Below, piece by piece: positions 9,225-17,138 of a DNA stretch of 64,000 nt (within the stretch, counting starts at the first letter, position 1; every line of letters starts with the position of its first letter). Both the position numbers and the translations under genes were made by a program. The stretch is from the NCBI GenBank assembly GCA_039030395.1, contig JBCCEF010000001.1, positions 481,315-545,314 on the forward strand, given 5' to 3'. Source of the DNA: Acidobacteriota bacterium. GTDB lineage: Bacteria; Acidobacteriota; Thermoanaerobaculia; Multivoradales; JBCCEF01. The notes beneath the pieces are model-generated. The model was not told the origin of the DNA and searched no databases. It saw only the letters and a list, made by a program, of their open reading frames with translations.

Positions 9225-9755
9225 ATGCACCGTTTGACCGCTCTGCTCCTTCTCGCCGCCGTCGCGATCTTCGCCGGCCCGGTCGTCGCTCACGATGAGA
9301 GCGCCGGGATGGGCTTCCACACCGCCCAGCAGCAGGACTTCGAGCGCGCCAGTGACAAGCTCATCCAACTCGCCGAGGCGACGCCCGCCGACAAGTACTC
9401 CTGGCGCCCGGCCGAGGGCATTCGCTCGGTGAGCGAAAACTTCATGCACGTGGCGCAGGTCAACTTCGCCCTCGGCGCGGCCCTGGGCGCCGCCAAGGCG
9501 GAGAACACCGACAACCTGGAGGCGATCACCGAGAAGGCGAAGGTCGTAGCGGAACTGAAGCGCTCGATCGCCTACACCAAGGAAGCCTTCGAAGACGTCG
9601 TCGGCACCGACCTCGACCGCGAGCTGCCCTTCTTCAACAGCAAGCGCAGCGCCTGGAGCATCCTGCTGATCATCAACGGCCACGCCCACGAGCACCTCGG
9701 CCAGGCCATCGCCTACGCCCGATCGAACGGCGTTGTGCCGCCCTGGAGCCAGTAG
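9225..9755 (+). CDS. secreted DinB-fold protein
   Basis: A 176-residue protein whose first about 23 residues form a signal peptide (LLLLAAVAIFAGPVVAH). The remainder is a DinB-like four-helix bundle, with one candidate metal histidine in ENFMHVAQ and two more in NGHAHEHLGQ near the C-terminus, the usual His-triad pattern. DinB-superfamily proteins are mostly cytoplasmic metal-binding enzymes such as thiol-dependent transferases; an exported version is less usual. It is separated by 47 nt from the following protease gene, so they may share a transcript. Substrate unknown. Confidence 0.85.
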   Translation: MHRLTALLLLAAVAIFAGPVVAHDESAGMGFHTAQQQDFERASDKLIQLAEATPADKYSWRPAEGIRSVSENFMHVAQVNFALGAALGAAKAENTDNLEAITEKAKVVAELKRSIAYTKEAFEDVVGTDLDRELPFFNSKRSAWSILLIINGHAHEHLGQAIAYARSNGVVPPWSQ

Positions 9756-9802
9756 GCGTCGCTCCACTCGGTACCCCGAGGCTGGACGAAAGGACTCGAC
9801 TC

Positions 9803-11326
9803 ATGAGCCGCCAGACGCTATTTGTCTCGATCTTGCTGAGCGCCATCGCCGGCCCCGCTCTCGGAGCGACGACCGGGGTGCCGCCGTCCGGGATCCCGGA
9901 GAGCCCCATTCACCCATCGTTGGCGGCCCAACTCGACGAGGGATCGGGGGCTCTCCACCGCATCCATGTCGGGCTTCGGCCGGACGCCTTCGCTGATCCG
10001 GCGAAGCGCTCGGCGGCCTTTCGCGCCCTCGACGCCTCCGGCGACAACGGCGCCCTCGACGCTCTCCGGGCGGACGTGGCGGCGGTGCGCTCGCGCGCCC
10101 TCGCCGTCAAGCCCGCCGGGCGCTTCGAGGTCCTCTTCGAGTACAAGGTAATGCACGGCTTCTCCGCTCGAGCCGATACCGCGGCCATTCGCGACCTCGC
10201 CCGCCGACCGGAAGTCGAGTCCATCGAATCGATGCCGATCTGGGAGCCGTTTTTCAACGAATCCCATCCTCTGACCGGCGTGGACCAGGTGCACAGCCGC
10301 GGGTATACCGGAGCCGGCGTGACGGCGGCGATCATCGATGGCGCGATCGACCACGACCACGCCGCCTTCGGCGGCCAGCCGACCTACCCGAACGCGAAGA
10401 TTCTCGGCGGATACGATTTCGCCGACGACGACGCGGACCCCACCCTGGACTGCGATCTCCAGCGCCACGGTAGCTCCATCGCCAGCATTCTGGCCGGCAA
10501 TGGCGGCGACCTCACCGGCACGGCGCCGGACGCCAAACTGGTCTACATCAAGCTGGCGGCGGCGGACGACTGCGGCATCCTCGGTTATGCCGGGGATCTG
10601 ACAGCGGGCATCGATTGGGTGGTGGACAATCGGGCCACCTTCGACATTGAGGTGCTGTCCTTGAGCCTGGGCTTTGGTGCCTTCGACGACGTGAGTTCCT
10701 GCGAGTCGTCCTTCCTCCCCGTTCGCGACGCCTTGCAGGACGCCTACGACGCCGGCATCGTCATCACCGCGGCGGCGGGTAACGACGGCCTGTGCAACGC
10801 CATCGCCTTTCCGGCCTGCTTACCGACGGTGATCAGCGCCAGCGGCGCCTACGACGACGCCATCGGCGAACGCTCCTACTGCGTCAGTCTTTCGTCCTGC
10901 CGTGGAGAGGACAACCCGGATCTCGGCTGCTTTGCTTGCACTGATCCCAGTCCCCAGGCGGATCAGCCGGTATGTCTGCTCAACACCGGCTCTCTCCTCG
11001 ATGTCTTCGCGCCCACCCGCTGCGCCAAGTCGATCCGAGCTTCCACCACTTCGACCACCGACACCCGCAACTGCTTCGGCGGCACTTCCGCCGCGGCACC
11101 CTTCGTGGCCGGCGTGGCGGCGACGCTGCTCGAAGCGGTGCCGTCGCTGACGGCGGACGAAATCCGCGATCTCCTGATCGGCACCGGCGACGGCATCTTC
11201 GACAGCCGCAACGGCCGGACCATTCCGCGGGTGAATGCCGACGCCGCCCTCGACGCCGCCCTCAACATCTTCACCGACGGCTTCGAATCCGGCTCGACTT
11301 CCGCCTGGACCAGCGAGGTCCCCTGA
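9803..11326 (+). CDS. secreted subtilisin-like serine protease (S8 family)
   Basis: A 507-residue preproprotease. Residues 1-21 are a signal peptide, and about 50-140 resemble an I9-type propeptide. The catalytic domain follows with Asp179 (IIDGAID), His222 (RHGSSIASIL) and Ser429 (GGTSAAAPFVAG), the complete S8 triad in order. Several cysteine pairs (for example LGCFACTD) are consistent with an extracellular enzyme. The protein ends FTDGFESGSTSAWTSEVP, a tail also seen on the unrelated BNR lipoprotein at 15689-17119. The stop codon overlaps the proposed start of the next gene, suggesting coupling. Its substrate cannot be predicted. Confidence 0.92.
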   Translation: MSRQTLFVSILLSAIAGPALGATTGVPPSGIPESPIHPSLAAQLDEGSGALHRIHVGLRPDAFADPAKRSAAFRALDASGDNGALDALRADVAAVRSRALAVKPAGRFEVLFEYKVMHGFSARADTAAIRDLARRPEVESIESMPIWEPFFNESHPLTGVDQVHSRGYTGAGVTAAIIDGAIDHDHAAFGGQPTYPNAKILGGYDFADDDADPTLDCDLQRHGSSIASILAGNGGDLTGTAPDAKLVYIKLAAADDCGILGYAGDLTAGIDWVVDNRATFDIEVLSLSLGFGAFDDVSSCESSFLPVRDALQDAYDAGIVITAAAGNDGLCNAIAFPACLPTVISASGAYDDAIGERSYCVSLSSCRGEDNPDLGCFACTDPSPQADQPVCLLNTGSLLDVFAPTRCAKSIRASTTSTTDTRNCFGGTSAAAPFVAGVAATLLEAVPSLTADEIRDLLIGTGDGIFDSRNGRTIPRVNADAALDAALNIFTDGFESGSTSAWTSEVP

Positions 11327-12843
11327 CCAACGGACGAACCTCGCGAGCGAGGGACCCGGCGGCGACGGCGATCGTCGACGGCAGCGGGCGCCACAGCTAC
11401 GAAGAGCTCGAGCGCGGCGTCGCTCACCTCGGCGGGGTGCTGCGCCGCCGATTGCGGTCCGCGGCCGTACCCGCCGGAGCCGGCCGGGTCGCCTTCCTGG
11501 TGTCGCCGGACTTCACCTATCCGCTGGTGCAGCGATCCATCGGACGGGCCGGAGCGATGGCGGTGCCCCTCTCGCCGCTCCACCCGGCGGCGGAACTCCG
11601 GGCGATCCTCGAGGACGCCGAACCGCACCTGGTGATCACCGATGACCGCCACGGCGATCGCCTGCGCCCGGTCGCCCTCGAAGGAGCCGGCTCCTTTCAT
11701 TCCGTCGCGGAGTTGCTCGCCGGTGAGGGCACGCCACCGGAGGACATACCCGAAGACGACCCGGAACGGCCGGCGATGATGCTCTACACCAGCGGCACCA
11801 CCGGCCGCCCCAAGGGAGTAGTGCTCCGCCGCCGGCATCTGAGCTGGCAGACCGAGGTGCTGGTGGAAGCCTGGAGTTGGCGCCCCGCGGACCGGGCGCT
11901 CCTGGTCCTCCCCCTCCACCACACTCACGGCATCGTCAACGTACTCGGCTGTGCCCTGGCCGCCGGCGCAACCTGTGAGATGGCGCTGGCCTTCGACCCG
12001 CGAGCCGTCTGGCACCGCCTGGCCTCGGGCGAGATCACCGTGCTGATGGCGGTGCCGACCATCTGGTCGCAGATGATCGAACAGTGGGAGAGCGCGTCGG
12101 CGGCGGAACGAGAGGCCTGGTCCGCCGGCGCCGGCGGCCTGCGCCTGGCGGTCTCCGGCTCCGCCGCCCTGCCGGTGCCTGTACTCGACCGCTGGCGCGC
12201 GATCTCCGGCCACACCCTGCTCGAACGCTACGGCATGACCGAGATCGGAATGGCGTTGTCCAACCCCCTCCACGGCGAACGCCGTCCGGGCACCGTCGGC
12301 AAGCCTCTGCCGGGCGTCGAAACGCGCATCGTCGACGACGCCGGAGGGGTCCTGCCGACGGGCGAAGCGGGCGAACTGGAGGTCCGCGGCCCGGGGGTCT
12401 TCGACAACTACTGGCGGCGCACCCAAGAGACCCTCCAGGCATTCCACAAAGGCTGGTTCCGCACCGGCGACGAAGCGCGGATCGAGGCCGATGGCGTGCA
12501 CCGCATTCTTGGCCGGCGAAGCGTGGACATCCTGAAATGCGGTGGCTACAAAATCTCCGCCCTGGAAATCGAGCAGGTGCTCGCCGGGCACCCGGAACTC
12601 GCCCAGATCGCCGTCTGCGGACTGCCGGACGAAACGTGGGGCGAACGGATCGCCGCGGCGGTGGTGCTGCATCCAGACCGCCGGGCCAACGAAACCGCCT
12701 TGCTCGACGAGCTGCGCACCTGGGCCGGCGAGCGCCTCGCGCCCTACAAACGGCCCACCCGCTTGAAGATCTTCGACCGGCTGCCCACCAATACCCTCGG
12801 CAAGGTGGTCAAAAGGGAGGTCGTGAAGCGATTCGAAGGCTAG
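11323..12843 (+). CDS. AMP-dependent synthetase / acyl-CoA ligase-like enzyme
   Basis: An ANL-superfamily adenylate-forming enzyme of about 506 residues. It shows the phosphate-binding loop YTSGTTGRPKG, the ERYGMTE motif, GWFRTGDEA and a C-terminal ILKCGGYKIS..EIE block with the final lysine region NTLGKVVK. It should activate a carboxylic acid as acyl-AMP and probably transfer it to CoA; the acid is unknown. No ATG, GTG or TTG start exists near the N-terminus of the domain; the best candidate is CTG at 11323, which overlaps the protease stop as CTGA and has GAGGT 4 nt upstream. Starting at a downstream GTG would delete the beginning of the domain. The next gene begins 10 nt downstream. Confidence 0.85.
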   Translation: MTNGRTSRARDPAATAIVDGSGRHSYEELERGVAHLGGVLRRRLRSAAVPAGAGRVAFLVSPDFTYPLVQRSIGRAGAMAVPLSPLHPAAELRAILEDAEPHLVITDDRHGDRLRPVALEGAGSFHSVAELLAGEGTPPEDIPEDDPERPAMMLYTSGTTGRPKGVVLRRRHLSWQTEVLVEAWSWRPADRALLVLPLHHTHGIVNVLGCALAAGATCEMALAFDPRAVWHRLASGEITVLMAVPTIWSQMIEQWESASAAEREAWSAGAGGLRLAVSGSAALPVPVLDRWRAISGHTLLERYGMTEIGMALSNPLHGERRPGTVGKPLPGVETRIVDDAGGVLPTGEAGELEVRGPGVFDNYWRRTQETLQAFHKGWFRTGDEARIEADGVHRILGRRSVDILKCGGYKISALEIEQVLAGHPELAQIAVCGLPDETWGERIAAAVVLHPDRRANETALLDELRTWAGERLAPYKRPTRLKIFDRLPTNTLGKVVKREVVKRFEG

Positions 12844-12853
12844 AATCGGCGCC

Positions 12854-13885
12854 ATGACCTACTCCTGGCCGGACTCGTTTCCCCGCATCCCCGACGAAGA
12901 CTGGGTGGGCCAACGGGTCGGCTCCCTGGCCCGCGGCTACGACACCGTAGAGGCCCACGGCTGGTACTCGAACCTCGACCCGACGGTCGAAACGGTCGCC
13001 GCCTGGCTGCCGGACGGCGCCGTGGTGGTGGACTACTCCGGCGGCACCGGCATCCTCACCGAGCGCTTGCTGCGTCGCCTGCCGGACCATCCCTGCGGGG
13101 TGGTGATCGCTGACTCGTCGCCCAAATTCTTGCGCCTGGCGGTGGAGAAATTGCGGCACGATGAGCGAGTGGCATTCCGCCGCATCCAGTTCCTCAAGGC
13201 GGAGCGCCGCCTGCAGCTCCTCGAAGAGGTACTGGCGCCGGACGACGGCTCCAGCTCGGCGACGAGGCTGCCGGTCGACGCCATCGTCTCCACCAACGCC
13301 ATCCACCTCTACTACGACCTCGCCGACACCCTCGCCTCCTGGCTGCGCTGCTTGCAGAGTTTCCACGACGCCGGCCCGGCCGGCCGCGCATTCGTGCAGT
13401 CCGGCAACATTCGCAATCCGGCGGCGCCGAAGGATCACTGGATCATCGACGAAACGGTGGAGCACATCCACCGGGCAGCGGTCGATCTGGTGGGCCTCGA
13501 TGCGCGCTACGAGCGCTTTCGCGGCCACCTCGACGAGGCTGAGCACATGGCCGCCCACCGCAACCTGCGACAGAAATTCTTCCTGCCGGTGCGGCCCCTG
13601 GAGACCTACCTATCGGCCTTCGAAGACGCCGGCTTTGAGATCCTCGAGACGGACTGCCGGCCGGTAACCGCCCGGGTGGACGAGTGGTACGAGTTCCTGG
13701 CGGTCTACCACGAGGGGGTGCTCGGATGGGCCGGCGGCGCCGAGAAGGTCACCGGCGAGGCGGCGCCGGAGGAGATCGTCCAGGCTCGCCTCGATCTGAT
13801 GCGCCACGCCATGGAGCGGGTCTTCGGTGGCCGCGAGAGCTTCGAAGCCGCCTGGACTTATTGGGTGGCCGCGCCCCATTCCTGA
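12854..13885 (+). CDS. class I SAM-dependent methyltransferase-like protein
   Basis: A 343-residue soluble protein with a Rossmann-type SAM-binding start, VVDYSGGTGILTERLL at about residues 58-73, an acidic residue after strand 2 (VIADSSPKF), and a VDAIVSTNAIHLYYDL segment at the motif IV position. The C-terminal half is family-specific and ends with an aromatic-rich stretch. It sits between an acyl-CoA-ligase-like gene and an MFS exporter in one direction, an arrangement compatible with a small secondary-metabolite or detoxification operon; that is inference. The methyl acceptor is unknown. Confidence 0.75.
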   Translation: MTYSWPDSFPRIPDEDWVGQRVGSLARGYDTVEAHGWYSNLDPTVETVAAWLPDGAVVVDYSGGTGILTERLLRRLPDHPCGVVIADSSPKFLRLAVEKLRHDERVAFRRIQFLKAERRLQLLEEVLAPDDGSSSATRLPVDAIVSTNAIHLYYDLADTLASWLRCLQSFHDAGPAGRAFVQSGNIRNPAAPKDHWIIDETVEHIHRAAVDLVGLDARYERFRGHLDEAEHMAAHRNLRQKFFLPVRPLETYLSAFEDAGFEILETDCRPVTARVDEWYEFLAVYHEGVLGWAGGAEKVTGEAAPEEIVQARLDLMRHAMERVFGGRESFEAAWTYWVAAPHS

Positions 13886-13933
13886 CTTGCCTGTCCTGAG
13901 ACCTCGCCGCCGCTCACTTTATTTCTGTGTACG

Positions 13934-15139
13934 ATGAATAGCTCTTCCCCCGCCGCGACGGACTGGCGCCGTACCGTCCTGCTGCCGTCGGTCTTCCTGC
14001 TGGTGGCGATGCTCAACCTCACCCTGGTGGTGGCCGGTTTGAAGGAGCTGATCGTCGACGAGCTGGGGGGTACGGCCCGGGACGCCAGCCTGTTCTTCTC
14101 CATCGAGATGCTGGCCTACGTGCTGTTCGCACCGCTGTGGGGGGTACTGAGCGACCGCCTGGGCCGGCGGGTACCGTTGGCCGCCGTCGGCTTCCTCTTG
14201 ACGGCGCCGCTCTACGCCTCCTACGGCCTGCTCGACTCGGTGCCGGCGTTCCTCGCCGTACGCTTCGTGCAGGGCGCGACGGCGGTGCTCGGCTGGTCCA
14301 CCCTGATGGCGATGGTCCTCGACCAGCCGGACCAAAAACGGCGCGGGCGGTACATGGGCATCATGGGCGGCGCGCTGACGCTGGGAGTCTCCATCGGCGC
14401 CCCTCTGGGCGGCCACATCACCCGCTCGATGGGTCCCCGAGCGCCCCTCGAAGTGGCCGCCGGCCTGTTCTTGCTGCTGGGGGTGGGCACGCTCATCTTC
14501 CTGCGCGACTCCGGCCAGGTGCGCCGGCAAATCCAGATCGGTCAGATCCTCGGTACCCTGCGCCTCCAGCCGCGCTTGCTCCTGCCCTACGGCTTCTATT
14601 TCGTGGACCGCCTGACGGTGGGGTTCTTCGTCGTCCTGTTCCCGCTCTACCTGGGCAGCCTGGGAGTGGAGGATCCGGCGGTGCGCGGCCGCTATCTGGC
14701 GCTCTTCCTCTTTCCCTTCTCGCTGCTGCAACCCCTCGCCGGACGGCTCACCGAGAAGACCGGCCCCTTGAAGCCCCTCCTCGCCGGCTCTTTCCTCTAC
14801 GGAACGGCGCTGTGCTTCGTCGGCACCACCGGCCTCTACTCCCTGTGGTTCGTGATGGTGCTCCTCGGCCTGCTGGCGGCGGTGATGTTCCCGCCGCTCA
14901 TCACCTTGACCGCTCAACTGAGCGAAGAAAGCACCCGCGGCAGCGCCATGGGCGGCTTCAACCTCGCCGGCTCCCTCGGCTTCGCCGTCGGCCCCCTGCT
15001 CGGTGCCTGGGCGCTTGAAACCCGCGGCTACGGCTTCGCGTTCTTGATCAGCGGCACGACGGAGATTCTGGCGGTGGTGGCGACGCTGGTCCTGCTGCGC
15101 TGGTTCCTGCGGACCCCCGAGAAGTACCGGATTACATAG
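13934..15139 (+). CDS. major facilitator superfamily transporter
   Basis: A 401-residue membrane protein with 12 predicted hydrophobic segments. The MFS signature in the loop between helices 2 and 3 is visible as GVLSDRLGRRVPL. A long cytoplasmic link (about residues 190-215, RQIQIGQILGTLRLQPRLL) joins the two six-helix halves. It resembles drug or metabolite exporters rather than sugar symporters, but the substrate cannot be told from sequence. As the last gene after a ligase and a methyltransferase, export of their product is a reasonable guess. Confidence 0.88.
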   Translation: MNSSSPAATDWRRTVLLPSVFLLVAMLNLTLVVAGLKELIVDELGGTARDASLFFSIEMLAYVLFAPLWGVLSDRLGRRVPLAAVGFLLTAPLYASYGLLDSVPAFLAVRFVQGATAVLGWSTLMAMVLDQPDQKRRGRYMGIMGGALTLGVSIGAPLGGHITRSMGPRAPLEVAAGLFLLLGVGTLIFLRDSGQVRRQIQIGQILGTLRLQPRLLLPYGFYFVDRLTVGFFVVLFPLYLGSLGVEDPAVRGRYLALFLFPFSLLQPLAGRLTEKTGPLKPLLAGSFLYGTALCFVGTTGLYSLWFVMVLLGLLAAVMFPPLITLTAQLSEESTRGSAMGGFNLAGSLGFAVGPLLGAWALETRGYGFAFLISGTTEILAVVATLVLLRWFLRTPEKYRIT

Positions 15140-15302
15140 GTTATGGAATCTTTCTTTCCGATCCACATTTCGAAAAATTTGATACATTCAACGAGTTCAG
15201 GGAAACAGGTCGACCTCCTCTCGGAACGCTTTCACGGCGGCCTCCACCAGCACCGATGTGCGGGCACGGTGGAAGTCCGCCTCGACATCCAGGAGGTTTG
15301 CC

Positions 15303-15629
15303 ATGAAGAAGTTCTTGATCTTGACCCTCTGCCTCGCCCTCACCCTCGCCGCCGGCATCGCCCTCGCCGACGAGGCCGAAACCGCGGGCAAAGCCGACGA
15401 ATCCTCCAGTATCGTTCTCGAGCGCGAAATCAAGGGCGACGAAGACAGTAAGGCGGTCGAAACGCTGTTCAGCGAACTGTTCACGCCGGCAGGCGGCACC
15501 TGTGAAGGAACCGAAGGATCTTGCACTTGCACCGACTGCGAGTGTTTCGGACCCCGGCCTTGCTGCATAACCGGCTGTGTTGCCTGTTGGGATCACCGCG
15601 AAAACATGGGGTTCTGCGGAGTCCAATAG
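15303..15629 (+). CDS. small secreted cysteine-rich protein
   Basis: A 108-residue protein starting MKKFLILTLCLALTLAAG behind a perfect AGGAGG ribosome site. The N-terminus is a signal peptide, followed by an acidic spacer (about residues 24-65) and a C-terminal domain of about 43 residues with ten cysteines in a CxC, CxC and CC pattern (CTCTDCEC, PCCITGCVAC). It resembles neither a known metallothionein nor a lasso or sactipeptide precursor that I recognise. Possible roles are a disulfide-rich exported peptide, a metal binder or a leader-core precursor. Other than the upstream MFS gene it has no dedicated partner, and a terminator-like hairpin follows it. Confidence 0.75.
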   Translation: MKKFLILTLCLALTLAAGIALADEAETAGKADESSSIVLEREIKGDEDSKAVETLFSELFTPAGGTCEGTEGSCTCTDCECFGPRPCCITGCVACWDHRENMGFCGVQ

Positions 15630-15644
15630 CCCCCGCAACCACAC

Positions 15645-15669
15645 GGTGCCGGAAGCTCTTTCCGGCACC
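15645..15669. terminator. 10-bp perfect stem-loop between convergent genes
   Basis: GGTGCCGGAA (15645-15654), a 5-nt loop, then TTCCGGCACC (15660-15669) form a perfect stem in the 59-bp gap between the convergent Cys-rich peptide and BNR lipoprotein genes. There is no T tract, so it may be a factor-assisted bidirectional terminator. The GGTGCC/GGCACC arms resemble the head of the repeat family described further right, so a repeat origin is possible. Confidence 0.6.
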
Positions 15670-15688
15670 CCTACTAGTCCCAGCTCGT

Positions 15689-17119
15689 TCATCGGTCTTG
15701 AGCCGACCAGTGACCGGTCCCTCCCGACTCGAATCCATCCTCGAAGATCGTCAGGGCATCGGCGCGGCGGGTCCACCAGACGTTTCCCGGCCCTTGCCAG
15801 CCGGGGCCCTCTCCCCAGATGACGTGCTCGCGGCCGGCCGAGTCCACCGCCAGTTCCAGATAGTCGCCATAGGGAAAAACATAGCCGAGAGGATCTTTGT
15901 AGGGCGCACCGTCGCCGCGGTCCGACAGCCGCACCGGCGCCGACCAGGTGAGGCCGCCGTCCGTCGAGCGGGCGAGGCGGGTGTTCCAGAATCCGGTCCC
16001 CGCCCCATCGTCCTGCCAGGCCAAGCGGAAGTCCCCTGGCACCGGTCCCGCGGCGAGAGCCGGGAAGGTGTGATGGCCTCTGCCGGCGCTGATCTCCACC
16101 GGCGGCGACCAGGTGGCGCCACCGTCCGTCGAACGGCGGGTGTAGAGGTGGAGGGTTCCGTTGGGTACCCGCGCCGCCGAGTAGGCGACGACGATGCGGC
16201 CGGCGGCGTCCACCGCCACCGCCGAGGTGGGGCCGAGGAAACCTTCCGGACAGCCGGGATCCCAGGTGCAGGGCGGCAGTTCCCGGGAGGTATCCAGGGT
16301 GGGGGTCTGCCAGGGAGGCTCGCCGTCCGGTGATGTCACCAGCCGAATGTTGGAATCGCCGGAGTAGTCCTGGCTGTAGTCGACGGCGGTGAACCAGACG
16401 GCACCGTCCAGCGCCACCGCTCCGCCGTTGTGGAACCAGTACCGGCCGTCGGCGGAGGTTCGGTGCGGCACACCGAAGGAGGCGCCGAAGTCGTCCGACG
16501 AGGCCACCCAACCGTCGCTGGCGTTGAAGGCCACCCACACCCGCTGACCATCGGCTGAGGCGACGAGAATGGGCTTGTCGGAGAAGTCCGGCGGCTTGCC
16601 CGCCTGAAGGATGGTGATCGGCGCCGACCAGGTGACTCCGGAGTCGCTGGAGCGGACCACCTTCACGCCCGGCTCGAAGCCCTCGATCCAGGCGGCGAAC
16701 ACCCATCCGCCGGACGCGGTGATCACCTGAGGATCGTTCTGAGTGACCGGCGCCGCCTCGAGCAGTGCATCCGCCTGCCAGGTCCACCCGCTGTCCAGGG
16801 AGCGCCGAGCGACCACCGCCGGGTCCGGAGTACCGAAGCTCGTCCCGTAGCGGGTGGTGAGCTGGTGGACGACTCCCTCTTCATCCGGCGCAACGGCCAC
16901 CGCCGGCTCCCAGTCGTCCTCGGCCGCCCAGGGCTGCTCGCTCCAAAACCCATCGGGGGTGATTTCGATCCCTGAAGCCACGACCGGAAGGATCGGCGCT
17001 CCACCACCGCCGAGGCGGCCGCGTGGGGCAACGTCGTTGGGTTCCGGTGATGCGCAGGCCACGGCGATCGCACTCGCGGACAGCATCCACCGCAATGGCC
17101 AGGAAATCTGCCGTTTCAC
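15689..17119 (-). CDS. sialidase-like BNR-repeat lipoprotein
   Basis: A 476-residue protein with a lipoprotein-type signal (SASAIAVAC, cysteine at about residue 23). The body has repeated Asp-box elements of the six-bladed sialidase fold: SLDSGWTW, SSDSGVTWSAP, STDGGATWSPP and STDGGLTWSAP. BNR proteins of this kind may hydrolyse glycans or only bind them; the catalytic Arg triad and Tyr/Glu pair of true sialidases cannot be assigned with confidence. The C-terminus ends IFEDGFESGGTGHWSAQDR, sharing the DGFESG..W tail with the subtilase at 9803-11326. It lies 19 nt downstream of the HEAT-like gene. Confidence 0.85.
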   Translation of the reverse strand: MKRQISWPLRWMLSASAIAVACASPEPNDVAPRGRLGGGGAPILPVVASGIEITPDGFWSEQPWAAEDDWEPAVAVAPDEEGVVHQLTTRYGTSFGTPDPAVVARRSLDSGWTWQADALLEAAPVTQNDPQVITASGGWVFAAWIEGFEPGVKVVRSSDSGVTWSAPITILQAGKPPDFSDKPILVASADGQRVWVAFNASDGWVASSDDFGASFGVPHRTSADGRYWFHNGGAVALDGAVWFTAVDYSQDYSGDSNIRLVTSPDGEPPWQTPTLDTSRELPPCTWDPGCPEGFLGPTSAVAVDAAGRIVVAYSAARVPNGTLHLYTRRSTDGGATWSPPVEISAGRGHHTFPALAAGPVPGDFRLAWQDDGAGTGFWNTRLARSTDGGLTWSAPVRLSDRGDGAPYKDPLGYVFPYGDYLELAVDSAGREHVIWGEGPGWQGPGNVWWTRRADALTIFEDGFESGGTGHWSAQDR

Positions 17120-17138
17120 CGCACCAGTCTACAGACTC

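Noticed and set aside
10972-11322. Upstream ATG start for the acyl-CoA-ligase-like gene
   Set aside because: It would overlap the subtilase by about 350 nt in another frame and add an Arg/His-rich stretch with no domain; the serine-protease motifs occupy this DNA.
16033-16043. CCCCTGGCACC in the BNR lipoprotein gene as a repeat copy
   Set aside because: It is a single isolated word in a normally conserved linker, with no second copy or extended tail.
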